Translations under genes and position numbers: made by a program
Source of the DNA: Bifidobacterium animalis subsp. animalis ATCC 25527
GTDB lineage: Bacteria; Actinomycetota; Actinomycetes; Actinomycetales; Bifidobacteriaceae
DNA length: 64,000 nt
Reading direction: 5' to 3'
NCBI RefSeq assembly: GCF_000260715.1
Contig: NC_017834.1
Coordinates: forward strand, 620,001-684,000
Part shown: piece by piece, positions 10,891-20,702 of the stretch
Numbering within the stretch: position 1 is the first letter of the stretch
How the letters are laid out: each line of letters starts with the position of its first letter
The notes under the pieces: model-generated
Seen by the model: only the letters and a program-made list of their open reading frames with translations
Database searches by the model: none
Told to the model about the DNA's origin: nothing

Positions 10891-10916
10891 GGCGGCCCGG
10901 TCACAACCGGGCCGCC
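10891..10916 (+). terminator. GC-rich stem-loop between permease and GH43
   Basis: The perfect ten-pair stem GGCGGCCCGG/CCGGGCCGCC with a 6-base loop is followed by GTTTCCTT. It ends 20 bases before the next start, so it may act as an attenuator or an mRNA end, and it overlaps the leader of the next gene. Confidence 0.7.
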
Positions 10917-10936
10917 GTTTCCTTAAGGAGATCGTT

Positions 10937-12562
10937 ATGAAGATCGAAAACCCGGTACTGCCCGGATTCAACGCCGATCCGTCGATGATCAGGGTCGGAG
11001 ACACCTACTACATCGCGAATTCCACGTTCGAATGGTGGCCTGGCGTGCGTCTGCACGAGTCGAAGGACATGGTGCATTGGCGCCTGTTGCCGAGCCCGCT
11101 GAACCGTCGTTCGCAGATCGACATGCGCGGCAACCCGTCCTCCGGTGGCGTGTGGGCTCCCGACCTGTCCTATGCGGACGGCAAGTTCTGGCTCGTGTAC
11201 TCCGATGTTAAAATCGTCAACGGCGCGTTCAAGGACTGCACGAACTACCTCGTGACCGCCGAGGACATCCGTGGCCCGTGGAGCGAACCGATCCGGATCA
11301 ACGGCGTTGGCTTCGATGCAAGCCTGTTCCATGACGATGACGGGCGCAAGTACCTCGTCCAGCAGACTTGGGATTTCCGTGAATACAACCATCCCTTCGA
11401 TGGCATCACGCTTACCGAGTTCGACGTCGAGACCATGCGCCTGCGCCCTGAGACCGAACGCACGATTTGGCGCGGCACCGATGTCAAACTCGTCGAAGGC
11501 CCACACCTGTACAAAATCAACGGCATGTACTACCTGTTCTGTGCCGAGGGCGGCACCGTCTGGACGCATCAGGAGGTCGTCGCGCGTTCCGCGACGCTCG
11601 ATGCGATGTCGTTCGAGGGGAGCCCGTACAACCCGTTCATCAGCAACTTCGACACCCCACGCAGCTACCTGCAGAAGCAGGGGCATGGCGCACTCGTGGA
11701 TACGCCATCCGGCGAATGGTACTACGCGTCGCTGTGTGGCCGGCCCTGGCACCATGAGAACGAATCGGTGACCGATCCGCGTGGATGGTGCACCCTGGGC
11801 CGCGAGACGTCCATCCAGAAAGTCGAATGGACCGATGACGGCTGGCCTGTCGTCGTCGGCGGTCATGGCGGACAACGCGTCGTCGAGGCGCCGCAAGACG
11901 CCATCGAGACCGAGGCACCGGCCGATCACAGCCAGCATGACGATTTCGAGGTGCCGCAGCTCGCCCTGGATTGGAACACGCTGCGTGTTCCCTTCGACGA
12001 ATCGATGGGTTCCGTCGGAGGCGGCACGCTGACCTTGCGTGGGCAGGGATCGCTGTGCAACCTCTTCGACCTGTCCCTCGTCGCCCGCCGTTGGCAGGCG
12101 TTCGATTTCGACGCGTCTGTCGGTGTGCGATTCGACCCCACCAACTACCGGCAGATGGCCGGTCTGACGAACTACTACAACGACCTGTGCTGGTCGTGGG
12201 CTTTCGTCACTTGGGATGAGAAGCGGCAGTGCCGTGTGATCGAAGTCGCCCAGAACGATTTCAACACCTACACCTCGTTCCTGCGGGACCGGGCGGTACC
12301 GGTTCCCGATGATGTGGAGACCGTATGGCTGCGCACGCGTGTGCGCACGCAGACCTATGGTTACGACTATTCGTTCGACGGTGAGCAGTGGCATGACCTC
12401 GGTGTCGAACTGGACGCGAAGATCCTGTCGGACGACTATGTGAATCAACGGTATGGCGGGTTCTTCACCGGAGCGTTCGTTGGGCTCGCGGCAGTGGACC
12501 TGTCGGGGTATGACGCAACGGCGGAGTTCGTGGACTTCGATTACCGCGAATTGAGTGAATGA
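10937..12562 (+). CDS. Glycoside hydrolase family 43 beta-xylosidase
   Basis: 541 residues, the usual length of GH43 subfamily 11-type beta-1,4-xylosidases (catalytic propeller plus C-terminal beta-sandwich). The base Asp14 is in GFNADPSMI, the pKa modulator Asp near 126 in FDASLF, and the acid Glu near 187 in VEGPHLYK. The C-terminal domain includes the run GLTNYYNDLCWSW typical of these two-domain xylosidases. No signal peptide, so cytoplasmic; the likely reaction is release of xylose from the non-reducing end of imported xylo-oligosaccharides. The start follows TTAAGGAG. Of the three GH43 proteins this is the closest to a classical XynB. Confidence 0.92.
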   Translation: MKIENPVLPGFNADPSMIRVGDTYYIANSTFEWWPGVRLHESKDMVHWRLLPSPLNRRSQIDMRGNPSSGGVWAPDLSYADGKFWLVYSDVKIVNGAFKDCTNYLVTAEDIRGPWSEPIRINGVGFDASLFHDDDGRKYLVQQTWDFREYNHPFDGITLTEFDVETMRLRPETERTIWRGTDVKLVEGPHLYKINGMYYLFCAEGGTVWTHQEVVARSATLDAMSFEGSPYNPFISNFDTPRSYLQKQGHGALVDTPSGEWYYASLCGRPWHHENESVTDPRGWCTLGRETSIQKVEWTDDGWPVVVGGHGGQRVVEAPQDAIETEAPADHSQHDDFEVPQLALDWNTLRVPFDESMGSVGGGTLTLRGQGSLCNLFDLSLVARRWQAFDFDASVGVRFDPTNYRQMAGLTNYYNDLCWSWAFVTWDEKRQCRVIEVAQNDFNTYTSFLRDRAVPVPDDVETVWLRTRVRTQTYGYDYSFDGEQWHDLGVELDAKILSDDYVNQRYGGFFTGAFVGLAAVDLSGYDATAEFVDFDYRELSE

Positions 12563-12567
12563 CCATG

Positions 12568-12616
12568 GATGCACGCTGGGCGGGCCGTCTCCGAGACGGG
12601 CCGCCCAGCGTGCATC
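12568..12616. terminator. Very long hairpin between GH43 and esterase
   Basis: Sixteen perfect outer pairs (12568-12583 with 12601-12616) and six further inner pairs (CCGTCT/AGACGG) with a 3-base loop. It begins 6 bases after the GH43 stop. There is no T run, so it may protect the 3' end of the upstream message as much as terminate it. Confidence 0.75.
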
Positions 12617-12669
12617 TCCATATCTGCGGTGCAGATGACATGACCGCATGGAAGGCGCAAGGGACGCAT

Positions 12670-14595
12670 ATGACATTGACAATGCCAAAGCTGCTGGATG
12701 ATGGATGTGTGCTGCAATCCGGCAGACCCGTGAACATCTGGGGATGGTGCACACCGGGGGAGCGTGTCTCCGTACGTATCGGCGAATGTGCAGGGGAAAC
12801 CATAAGCGCCGCGGACGGCGGCTGGCAGGTGCGGTTGGATGCGTTGGATCCTGGCGGCCCGTATGCCTTCGAAGTGATTGGCGATGGCGCGACAGTACGG
12901 CGCTCATGCTATGCGGGTGAGGTGTTCCTGTGTTCGGGGCAATCCAATATGGAGCTTTCCATGCAATGGGTACATCCATACTATCCCAACGAGTTTCGGC
13001 GGCAGGATGACCCCTTGCTGCGCCAGTTCAAGGTCGTGGACCGATACGATTTCTCCGGCCCGGTGCGTGACCATGAGGAGGCCTCATGGCTGGAGTGTGC
13101 ACCCGAGACGCTGGGCCAATTCTCCGCAGTCGCGTATTTCTTTGGGCGAATGGTGCGCCAGTGGTTGCAGGTCCCCGTCGGACTGCTCAATGTATCGTTG
13201 GGCGGTTCCCCCATCGAAGCATGGATGGACGCCGCTTCACTCGATGATTGTCCTGAAGCGTTGGAGGAGCTGGATCCCTATCTGGGTGATGGCGTGGCCG
13301 AGGCGCGGAGCGAAGAGAGTCTGTCCGCGGTCGCTGGATGGATGGAAGAGCTGCAAGCGCGGCGGATTCCTGCCGACAAGCTGCATTGGCGCCATGTCGA
13401 CCTGCCGGCCCGTTTTGAGGATTGCGGGTTGCCGGGATTCCAGGGAATGATCGAATTGCGGCGGACAGTGGTGCTGCCGCCCTATTGCGAGGGTGCTGAA
13501 GGCACGCTGCGGTTGGGGGCATGGGCTGACATCGATGAGACCTACATCAATGGAATCAACATAGGGGGCCGCCCCAACCAATATGAGCCCCGTGACTACC
13601 GGATTCCTGCCGGTATGCTGCGCGCGGGGGCCAACGAGATTGTTGTGCGCCTTGTCTGCAACGCGGGATCCGGCCGGGTGACCGAAGGCAAGGCGATGAC
13701 CTTGCAGGTCGGCGATGAGGTCCATGATGTGAGCGGCATCTGGAGGCTTGCCGTCGTGGCGAGCATGGACAGGCCATGTCCGAGTGAGGATTTTGTGCGT
13801 TGGCGCCCCACCGGGTTGTATAACGCCATGCTCGCGCCTTGCTTCCGTTTCCCGGTACGCGCTGCGCTGTGGTACCAAGGGGAATCGAACACCGGGACCA
13901 GGGCGGCGCAATACGGCAAACTGCTCGCCACGATGATCGATCTGTGGCGGGAGCGTTGGCATGATCCGCATATGCCCTTCCTCATCGTGCAATTGCCCGG
14001 CATCAGCATCGATTGCATCGAGGACGGCGGTTGGCCGCTCGTACGCGCCGGGCAGTGGGCCGTTGGGAAGCAAGTACCCGACGTGAAGACGGTCGTGACG
14101 CTGGATGCCGGTGAACCCAACGACTTGCATCCGCATGACAAGAAGCTCGTCGCGTCACGTCTGTTCGACGCGGCATGTGCGCTGCTCTATGGAGGCGACA
14201 ATGTGCAGCCGATGGTGAAGAGGATCGAGGAACGCGATGGGATGCTGTGCGTCTCCTATGCCACTGTTGCCCGCCAAGGGGCCAATCCGGTCCCTTGCAC
14301 GCCGTTGACGCTCGATGGCGGCGATCTGGGTGAATTCGAGTTCGTCTGGCGCGATGCCATGTGCGCGGTGCCTGCACCTGCGACGGTTGAGGGGGCAGAA
14401 GTGTGCATTCCGCTGCCTGAGCGGCGTCCCGACATACTGCGGTATGCATGGCGGAACAACCCGTCACGTGGTCTGCTTGTGGATGGCCGGGGCACTCCGA
14501 TGCCTCCATTTGCCTATGATTTGAAGCGTGGTGCCATGATCGAGCCATCGGTGCGCGCTGGCGGAGACGTCGATGCCGGGACGGGACGTGCGTGA
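12670..14595 (+). CDS. Sialate O-acetylesterase-like esterase (probable acetylxylan esterase)
   Basis: 641 residues from the ATG at 12670, chosen because AAGGGA precedes it and the upstream ATG at 12559 would have to be translated through the large hairpin. The SGNH/SASA fold is shown by VFLCSGQSNMELSM with nucleophile Ser92, a mid-protein AALWYQGESN block, and the C-terminal NDLHPHDK that carries the Asp-x-x-His pair. A jelly-roll insert occupies roughly residues 250-360. No signal peptide. Family members remove O-acetyl groups from sialic acid or from xylan; in this setting deacetylation of imported xylo-oligosaccharides is the more likely job. The stop overlaps the next start. Confidence 0.85.
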   Translation: MTLTMPKLLDDGCVLQSGRPVNIWGWCTPGERVSVRIGECAGETISAADGGWQVRLDALDPGGPYAFEVIGDGATVRRSCYAGEVFLCSGQSNMELSMQWVHPYYPNEFRRQDDPLLRQFKVVDRYDFSGPVRDHEEASWLECAPETLGQFSAVAYFFGRMVRQWLQVPVGLLNVSLGGSPIEAWMDAASLDDCPEALEELDPYLGDGVAEARSEESLSAVAGWMEELQARRIPADKLHWRHVDLPARFEDCGLPGFQGMIELRRTVVLPPYCEGAEGTLRLGAWADIDETYINGINIGGRPNQYEPRDYRIPAGMLRAGANEIVVRLVCNAGSGRVTEGKAMTLQVGDEVHDVSGIWRLAVVASMDRPCPSEDFVRWRPTGLYNAMLAPCFRFPVRAALWYQGESNTGTRAAQYGKLLATMIDLWRERWHDPHMPFLIVQLPGISIDCIEDGGWPLVRAGQWAVGKQVPDVKTVVTLDAGEPNDLHPHDKKLVASRLFDAACALLYGGDNVQPMVKRIEERDGMLCVSYATVARQGANPVPCTPLTLDGGDLGEFEFVWRDAMCAVPAPATVEGAEVCIPLPERRPDILRYAWRNNPSRGLLVDGRGTPMPPFAYDLKRGAMIEPSVRAGGDVDAGTGRA

Positions 14596-15995
14596 TGCGC
14601 AGGCAAGTCACATGTGAGCAGGGAACACTCGAGGGATTGGCGGTGGGTGATCCCTCCATCACAGCTTTTCGTGGAGTGCCGTTCGCCGCTCCACCAGTGG
14701 GGCCGCTGCGTTGGCGACCACCCCAGTCGCCGGCGCCTTGGCAAGGTGTACGGTGTGCGTTCGACGATGCCCCGGCCTGCCTGCAACCCATTCCGGGAGC
14801 GTCAAACCCGTTCTATGACAAGGAATGGGGCATGGATCCCGCCATCCCGCTCGATGAGGATTGCCTGTATCTGAACATTTGGACGCCGGCATTGCGGGGG
14901 AGCGGCGTCGATGCGCACCTCACCGGCGAACCCCTGCCGGTCATGGTGTGGATCCATGGAGGCGCCTACCAGTGCGGGTGCGCGATGGAGAAGGAGTTCG
15001 ACGGCACCGCGCTCGCGCGTCAGGGCGTTGTGGTTGTGTCGGTGGCGTATCGGCTGAACGTGTTCGGATTTTTCTCACACCGCTGGCTGCAGGAGGAAGC
15101 GGAGGAAGGCGCCCCGTATGCGAATTTCGGATGGTTGGACCAACAGGCCGCCCTTCGGTGGGTGCGCCGCAACATCACCGTTTTCGGTGGCGACCCCACA
15201 CGCATATGCATCTTCGGGCAGTCCGCGGGTGCGGCTTCGGTATTGGCGCAATGCTGCGCGCCGGGTAATGCCGGACTGTTCTCCCGGGCGATCATGCAAT
15301 CAGGTGCGGGCCTTGGCTACTTCAATGCAACGCTGTGCTCATTGGAATCCGCACAGTCGACGGGCGCAAGGTTGATGCGGCGTCTGGGGGTGGAGAACCT
15401 CGATGAGGCACGGGCTGTCGATGCGCAGACCCTGTTCGAGGGAGCATCTAGGCTTGAGGCGCCTGAAGGTGTGGATCATGCCGCATGGCCGATGATGGTC
15501 AATTGGGTGCCATGTGTCGATGGCGTCTTCATGCCACGGCAGGAGCGCGATCTGATACTTGACGGCCAAACCAAGAACATCGATCTGGTGGTGGGTGATA
15601 CGCAAGACGAATTCATGGTGTCCGACGGGCAAGGCCATCAGGTGCGGGCTGGCCGCGAAGGCAACCGCCGGCTGATCGCAGCATGGCAGCATGGTGGCGG
15701 CCGCGCACCGTATTATTACCATTTCGATGTGCCGATGCCCGGCGATGACGCGGGCTCCTTCCATTCTTCCGACCTCTGGTTCGTGTTCGGGACCTTGGGC
15801 TCATGCTGGCGACCCATGCGTGGATGCCATGTTGAGCTCTCCCAATGCATGTCACGGTATTGGACGCGTTTTGCGGCGATAGGCGATCCCAGTGGACCGG
15901 GTCTTGTGCACTGGGACCGCACCGACATGCATGGCGACCGCTTCCTGCATCTGGGTTTCCCTGTGGAAATGCGCAGTGGGCATCGCGGCGCATGA
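14595..15995 (+). CDS. Type-B carboxylesterase, possible hemicellulose esterase
   Basis: 466 residues from ATG 14595 (TGATG overlap with the stop of the esterase upstream; a GTG at 14592 is also possible). Alpha/beta-hydrolase of the carboxylesterase family: FRGVPFAAPPVGPLRW near the N terminus, the oxyanion segment HGGAYQCG around residue 121, and the nucleophile elbow FGQSAGAASV with Ser210. The sequence between them follows the family (EDCLYLNIW, FGGDPTRICIFG). No signal peptide. The substrate is unknown; cleavage of feruloyl or acetyl esters from imported arabinoxylan fragments is suggested by the cluster only. Confidence 0.85.
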   Translation: MRRQVTCEQGTLEGLAVGDPSITAFRGVPFAAPPVGPLRWRPPQSPAPWQGVRCAFDDAPACLQPIPGASNPFYDKEWGMDPAIPLDEDCLYLNIWTPALRGSGVDAHLTGEPLPVMVWIHGGAYQCGCAMEKEFDGTALARQGVVVVSVAYRLNVFGFFSHRWLQEEAEEGAPYANFGWLDQQAALRWVRRNITVFGGDPTRICIFGQSAGAASVLAQCCAPGNAGLFSRAIMQSGAGLGYFNATLCSLESAQSTGARLMRRLGVENLDEARAVDAQTLFEGASRLEAPEGVDHAAWPMMVNWVPCVDGVFMPRQERDLILDGQTKNIDLVVGDTQDEFMVSDGQGHQVRAGREGNRRLIAAWQHGGGRAPYYYHFDVPMPGDDAGSFHSSDLWFVFGTLGSCWRPMRGCHVELSQCMSRYWTRFAAIGDPSGPGLVHWDRTDMHGDRFLHLGFPVEMRSGHRGA

Positions 15996-16007
15996 CTACA
16001 CCTTGGG

Positions 16008-17567
16008 TCAAGCTCCCATATCTGTGGCATCGTGATAACGGAAGCGCATGAAGTCGGCATGTCCTCCAACATGCTGGGTCGCTTGGGTGAACAGTGCGAA
16101 CCGGCATCCTGTGAAATGATCCAGTTTGAACCACAGGCGGTGGGGATGTCCGATCGGTATCCACCCGGCGTCTGTCCGCACAAGGAAACGCGCGGTATCG
16201 CGCATGTCGGTGTAGTCGATCTCCAAACGGAACGTGACCTGCGGTGACGGCAATGGCAGGGACTCCACTTCAACCGGGACCTCGTCGTAATGGCGCTCGG
16301 CGGTGTTGTCCGGATGCAGCGCATTGCGTTCCGCCATGATCGCATGCCAAGATCCCTGCCTGCGTGTTATGGCGGCGTATGCGTAGCAGCCTTGGAATGC
16401 GCAGAGCCCGGCGATGTCGCCTTCCATGAGTCCGCTGGCGTCGATGGTCACTTCCGCGGCGCACCGTGGGCCGGTCGTGCGTTGCGTAAGCGTATTGGTC
16501 GCCCGCAGCATGGTGGCCGATACGCGGCTTGTGGTGATGCGGAATGCACCGGGGCGCGCGGTCACCGACCATGTCTCGTCATGTGGTGTGTGGTTGAACT
16601 GCCAATAGGGGGCCAGATGGATGGTTCCCCTGCTATCGGGCGTGTAGCGGAAATCGTCATCGCCGTTGAGCGGCGCATAATGATGGTGCGGTTCGGCGGA
16701 AGGCGCGCTTTCGACGTATGCCGGAACTCGCCCATTCACGCCCAATACGGGCATGCCGTCCGTATCGAAATGCATCGGCATGAGCACGGGTGTCCTGCCC
16801 AATGCCCCGCGGTCCTGGAACATGAACGCGTACCATTGGCCATCGGGCGTGTCCACCATGCCACCTTGCGCCACACCTTGGTCATGGTATCCCAAGTCGT
16901 CGTCCAGAATGCAGCGGCCCCGGAACTCACCGTCAAGCGAATCCGCGATGAAACAATCCTCGGTTTTGCGGTGGCCACGGGCGAAATGACAGGTGAACAG
17001 GTAATACCGCCCATCATGCCGTTGCAGATGGGATCCCTCGTATCCCAGATCCTGATTCGGCAAATCCTGCACGAGCACACGGTCGAGTCCACCGGCCTTC
17101 GGTCCGGACAGATCCGCCTCCATCTCGGTCAGCCGCAGTGCAGTGTTGCCGTGAACGATGAACACACGCCCATCGTCAAAGAGCAGCGAAGGATCGTGGT
17201 AGAAGCCCTGGACGATATGATGACGCCATGGACCGCGGGCGTCCTCAGCGGTGAACAGATGGGTCGTATGGGTGTCATTCGCGGAGAACAACACATGGAA
17301 TCTGCCATTGTGCCATCGCAGGGACGGCGCCCACATTCCCTGCCCATACAGGTCCTGATCGTCGTCTAGCATATAGGTGCCCGTGTGCCCAAGTGTGTGG
17401 TAGACATGGCCATACGGTTCCCAATGTGTCAGGTCGAACGACCTCAATATGTCGCATCCGGGCATGAAATGCATCGTGGTGCTCGCCATGTAATAGGTAT
17501 GGCCGACCCTGATGATGTCGGGATCGGGAAAGTCCGAGTTGAGTATTGGATTCTGGACGACGTTCAT
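16008..17567 (-). CDS. Glycoside hydrolase family 43 enzyme (third in the cluster)
   Basis: 519 residues from the ATG at 17567, which follows CCAAGGAGTTTC; a longer frame to 17636 lacks a ribosome site. The base Asp15 is in DFPDPDII, the modulator Asp125 in FYHDPSLL, and the acid Glu177 in GYEGSHLQ, so all three GH43 catalytic residues are present. The C-terminal half is a beta-sandwich domain. No signal peptide, so cytoplasmic. It converges with the esterase genes (12 bases apart) and lies downstream of xylB on the same strand, separated by a hairpin. Beta-xylosidase is likely, but exo-xylanase-like or arabinofuranosidase activity cannot be excluded. Confidence 0.88.
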   Translation of the reverse strand: MNVVQNPILNSDFPDPDIIRVGHTYYMASTTMHFMPGCDILRSFDLTHWEPYGHVYHTLGHTGTYMLDDDQDLYGQGMWAPSLRWHNGRFHVLFSANDTHTTHLFTAEDARGPWRHHIVQGFYHDPSLLFDDGRVFIVHGNTALRLTEMEADLSGPKAGGLDRVLVQDLPNQDLGYEGSHLQRHDGRYYLFTCHFARGHRKTEDCFIADSLDGEFRGRCILDDDLGYHDQGVAQGGMVDTPDGQWYAFMFQDRGALGRTPVLMPMHFDTDGMPVLGVNGRVPAYVESAPSAEPHHHYAPLNGDDDFRYTPDSRGTIHLAPYWQFNHTPHDETWSVTARPGAFRITTSRVSATMLRATNTLTQRTTGPRCAAEVTIDASGLMEGDIAGLCAFQGCYAYAAITRRQGSWHAIMAERNALHPDNTAERHYDEVPVEVESLPLPSPQVTFRLEIDYTDMRDTARFLVRTDAGWIPIGHPHRLWFKLDHFTGCRFALFTQATQHVGGHADFMRFRYHDATDMGA

Positions 17568-17602
17568 GAAACTCCTTGGAATCGGAATCGACAATATGGA
17601 AT

Positions 17603-17646
17603 GCCGGGTGGTGGGCACAATGTGCGCATGGTGCACACCACCCGGC
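17603..17646 (-). terminator. Stem-loop between xylB and the third GH43
   Basis: GCCGGGTGGTG (17603-17613) pairs perfectly over 11 bp with CACCACCCGGC (17636-17646). It lies just after the xylB stop on the minus strand, and the GH43 start is 36 bases further on. There is no T run. Confidence 0.65.
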
Positions 17647-17656
17647 CTGGGTGGAA

Positions 17657-19186
17657 TCAGCCGCGGGCCTGCACGTAGGCCTCGTAGATCTGCGGGGTGG
17701 GGGTACCGGTCTGCACCGCGTCGATCGAAATTGGCCAGTCGGGCGCGTCATCTACGCCGCTGAGCACCCAAGCCGCCTGTCGTGCGGCTCCGATGGCCAC
17801 GTATTCGTCGGTGGCGGGGCAAGTGATTTCCATGCCGAGCACAGTTGGGGCCAACGTGCGCACCGCACGCGATTTCGCTCCGCCGCCGATGAGTAGGATG
17901 CGCTCAATCGCGGCGCCGAGCGAGCGGATGAGCTCCAGACAGTCTCGTTGTGAGCACAGCAACCCCTCGACGAATGCGCGGGCGAAGTTCGCGCGATTGG
18001 TGTTGCGTAGCGTCATCCCGCTGAGGGTGGCAGTGGCGTCCGGTCGGTTCGGTGTGCGTTCGCCGTCGAAATACGGCACCAATGTGATGCCGCCGGCACC
18101 GGGGCGCGCGGCTAGGGCGAGGTCGGTGAGCTCCTCGTAGTCCACGTCGAGCACCGCACGTCCTGCGTCGAGAATGCGGGAGGCGTTGATGGTACAGGCC
18201 AGGGGCAGGAAATGCCCGGTGCAATCCGCGAATCCGGAAACAGAGCCGTTCAGATCGTATACAGGGCGCTCGCTCACAGCCGCAGCGACACCCGATGTGC
18301 CAAGGGACACTGACACATCTCCGACGGCCATTCCCAAGCCCAGGGCTGCCATTGCATTGTCGCCTCCGCCGGGGGCGATGATGCAGCCCCCGTCTACGGC
18401 GCCTCCGGCAATCGATGGGGAGGCTTTCACCTTGGCGGCCTCGTGGGGGCCCAGCACGGCGGGCAGCACGATGCGTGCGGCGGCCTGGAGGCATTCGGGG
18501 GCCGGTTCGTCCGCTGCGGCCGATTGCAAGCCTCGGGCGAGCAGATCGCGCCGGTAGGTGTTGGACGCCGCATCGAAATACAAGGTGCCGGAGGCGTCGG
18601 AACGGTCGGTGAACAGTGCGTCCAAATGGGCATCCTCGCCAGGCTCCACCGGTCCGAAACCGGCTATGCGCCAGCTCAGCCAGTCGTGGGGCAGGCAGAC
18701 GGCGGCTATGCGCTCTGCATGCTTCGGCTCGTGCTCGCTCACCCACCGCAGCTTCGTCAACGTGTATGAGGCGACGGGGGAGGAGCCCACCGCACGAACC
18801 CAGCGGGAGATGCCGCGGGCGTGGCGATCCTCCGGTTCACCGTCGGCCGCCGGTGCCGCGCCGAGTTCATCGATGAGTTCAACGGCCTGAGGGGCCGACG
18901 AGATGTCGTTCCACAGCATCGCATCGCGGATCACGCGCCCTTGCTCGTCGAGGATCACCATGCCATGTTGTTGGCCGCCGACGGCAATTGCCGAGACGTC
19001 GTCCAATCCGCCGGCCTGCTCACTGGCTTCGAGGAACGCCTCCCACCAGGCCTGGGGATTCACTGTCGATCCGTCCGGGTGCTTTGCCTGGCCGAAGCGT
19101 ACGAGCTTACCTGTCCGGGCATCGGTGACGCGCACCTTGCATGATTGGGTCGAAGTGTCGACGCCCGCAACCAACATCGGTTCCAT
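17657..19186 (-). CDS. xylB: Xylulokinase
   Basis: 509 residues, normal for FGGY-family xylulokinase, which phosphorylates D-xylulose with ATP in the cytoplasm. Visible motifs: VAGVDTSTQSCK (N-terminal phosphate-binding loop), VGGQQHGMVILD (substrate loop), LPHDWLSWRI, the second ATP-binding segment VSLGTSGVAAAV, and VPYFDGERTPNRPDA and IGGGAKS near the C terminus. The start follows CAAGGAGACAAT. It is divergent from the ROK regulator across a 187-base AT-rich control region. The product xylulose 5-phosphate feeds the phosphoketolase pathway. Confidence 0.96.
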   Translation of the reverse strand: MEPMLVAGVDTSTQSCKVRVTDARTGKLVRFGQAKHPDGSTVNPQAWWEAFLEASEQAGGLDDVSAIAVGGQQHGMVILDEQGRVIRDAMLWNDISSAPQAVELIDELGAAPAADGEPEDRHARGISRWVRAVGSSPVASYTLTKLRWVSEHEPKHAERIAAVCLPHDWLSWRIAGFGPVEPGEDAHLDALFTDRSDASGTLYFDAASNTYRRDLLARGLQSAAADEPAPECLQAAARIVLPAVLGPHEAAKVKASPSIAGGAVDGGCIIAPGGGDNAMAALGLGMAVGDVSVSLGTSGVAAAVSERPVYDLNGSVSGFADCTGHFLPLACTINASRILDAGRAVLDVDYEELTDLALAARPGAGGITLVPYFDGERTPNRPDATATLSGMTLRNTNRANFARAFVEGLLCSQRDCLELIRSLGAAIERILLIGGGAKSRAVRTLAPTVLGMEITCPATDEYVAIGAARQAAWVLSGVDDAPDWPISIDAVQTGTPTPQIYEAYVQARG

Positions 19187-19285
19187 ATTGTCTCCTTGCT
19201 CTGGCTCCCACAGACGTTCCGTGGTCGCGTGTGTTCCGGTTTTCTACGCGGACCGCAGACGACGGCCATGCCGTATGCGATCCAA

Positions 19286-19320
19286 TATAGTATGTTCATT
19301 AAACTAATAAATCTAGTATA
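19286..19320. promoter_or_regulatory. Candidate ROK (XylR-like) operator in the divergent xylB/ROK region
   Basis: TATAGTA (19286-19292), identical to the half-site at xylA, is followed by the imperfect inverted repeat TTCATTA-AAC-TAATAAA (19295-19311) and then TAGTATA (19314-19320). On the minus strand this reads TTAGTTTAA, similar to the TTAGTTT half-site of Bacillus XylR (family knowledge). A minus-strand -10 TACTAT (19292-19287) for xylB overlaps it. Autoregulation and xylB repression are inferred. Confidence 0.45.
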
Positions 19321-19373
19321 GCATGGCTTGTTAGGCAAGTGGGTTAACTATTGGCTCGAAGATAGGGGTCGAC

Positions 19374-20609
19374 ATGACGACGCTGAAACGAATCAATCAA
19401 GATGATCTACGCAACCACAATCTCTCGGTGGTTCTGAATCAGGTGCTGCGCTCGCCGCAACCGCTCAGCCGGGCCGATCTGGCAAAGGCGACGGGATTGA
19501 CCAAGGCGACGATGTCTCTGTTAGTCTCGCTCCTCATTGAGCATGGTGTGCTTAGGGAAGGAGTGCCGCTTGTGCAGGCGGTGTATGGCAGGCCGAGCAC
19601 GCCCCTGATCATTGCCGGAGGCCGGGTATGTGGCATCGGCATACAGATCAACACCGACGGTTACGGCTATACGGTGCTCGATCTTGACGGCTCGACGGTG
19701 GCGGAACGGTGGGTGGATCGCAATCTGCACGAGGCGGATGCGGACGAGATATTCGCCGATCTCGACGCCATGCTGCTCGATCAGGAAAAGACCTTGCGCG
19801 AGCAGGGCTACATTCTTACCGGAACCGGAATCGCGCTACCCGGATTGGTCACCGAAGATGCGCACCTGATCGTCGCGCGCAATCTCGGCTGGGAGAACAT
19901 AGACCTCATGCAGTACGACGTGATCAAGCGGCTCGACGTGGTCGCCGGAAACGAGTCGAACATGGCGGCGACCGCCCATTTGCCCGGCTATGCCACGCAG
20001 GTCCATGACGAGGGTATGGTGGGGCCGGACGGCTCGTTCATCTACGTTTCCACCGACATCGGCATCGGCGGCGCCATTGTGCGCGACGGCAAGGTGGTGG
20101 ACGGCGAGCATGGATTCGCCGGTGAGGTCGGGCATCTTCCCGTGCAGCTGGATGGCCCGCAGTGCCGCTGCGGACGGCATGGATGCCTCGAGGCCTTCGC
20201 AGGCCGCCGCTCGATGGTGGAGCGCGCCGGACTTGCCAGCGGCGATGCCGCCGCAAGCCAACAGGCCATAGATATGTTCACGCAGGCTGTTTTCGACGGT
20301 GCGGAACCCATGCACAACGTCTATTTGAAAGCCTTCGACGCAATGGTCTCGGCAATCGTCTCGACCATCAATCTGTCGGATGTGGATACGGTGATCATCG
20401 GAGGCTGCTGGGCGCAGCTCCCCGCCGAAGAGCGCGAACGCATGCAGGCCGAGGTGCAGCGCCAGATCCTCGCGCGCGACAAGGTCGAGGCGCATATCCT
20501 GCTCACGCGCGACATGCTCAGGCCGGCGCTCATTGGCGCCGCGCAGATCGGCCTTCGCAAGTTCGTGGACAATCCGCTGGCGTATCTCACGGCGGATTCC
20601 GTGGCATAG
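19374..20609 (+). CDS. ROK-family transcriptional repressor (XylR-like)
   Basis: 411 residues, the normal size of NagC/XylR-type ROK repressors. The N-terminal winged helix ([27 protein letters not shown]) is followed by a sugar-kinase-like domain with the ATP/sugar fold [20 protein letters not shown], and the zinc-binding cluster is visible as [14 protein letters not shown] with its three Cys. The gene is divergent from xylB and precedes the right-hand rpmE repeat. Xylose or a related pentose as inducer is inferred from the neighbours. The ribosome site AGGGG precedes the ATG. Confidence 0.9.
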   Translation: MTTLKRINQDDLRNHNLSVVLNQVLRSPQPLSRADLAKATGLTKATMSLLVSLLIEHGVLREGVPLVQAVYGRPSTPLIIAGGRVCGIGIQINTDGYGYTVLDLDGSTVAERWVDRNLHEADADEIFADLDAMLLDQEKTLREQGYILTGTGIALPGLVTEDAHLIVARNLGWENIDLMQYDVIKRLDVVAGNESNMAATAHLPGYATQVHDEGMVGPDGSFIYVSTDIGIGGAIVRDGKVVDGEHGFAGEVGHLPVQLDGPQCRCGRHGCLEAFAGRRSMVERAGLASGDAAASQQAIDMFTQAVFDGAEPMHNVYLKAFDAMVSAIVSTINLSDVDTVIIGGCWAQLPAEERERMQAEVQRQILARDKVEAHILLTRDMLRPALIGAAQIGLRKFVDNPLAYLTADSVA

Positions 20610-20702
20610 TGACCCACGCGGGATGCGTCGCGCGCCGTCGTACGTCGAGCGGGTGGGCTACGCTTTTGCTGTCCGGTTCACGCTTCGCCAGCGGGGTGGG
20701 GC

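Noticed and set aside
10901..12979. A 692-codon open frame on the minus strand opposite the second GH43
   Set aside because: Shadow frame of a high-GC gene; it crosses two strong hairpins and has no family resemblance.
20610..20702. Extension of the rpmE direct repeat further upstream
   Set aside because: Only short resemblance (CCGGTTCAC, then diverging) is seen; the clear match begins at 20703.
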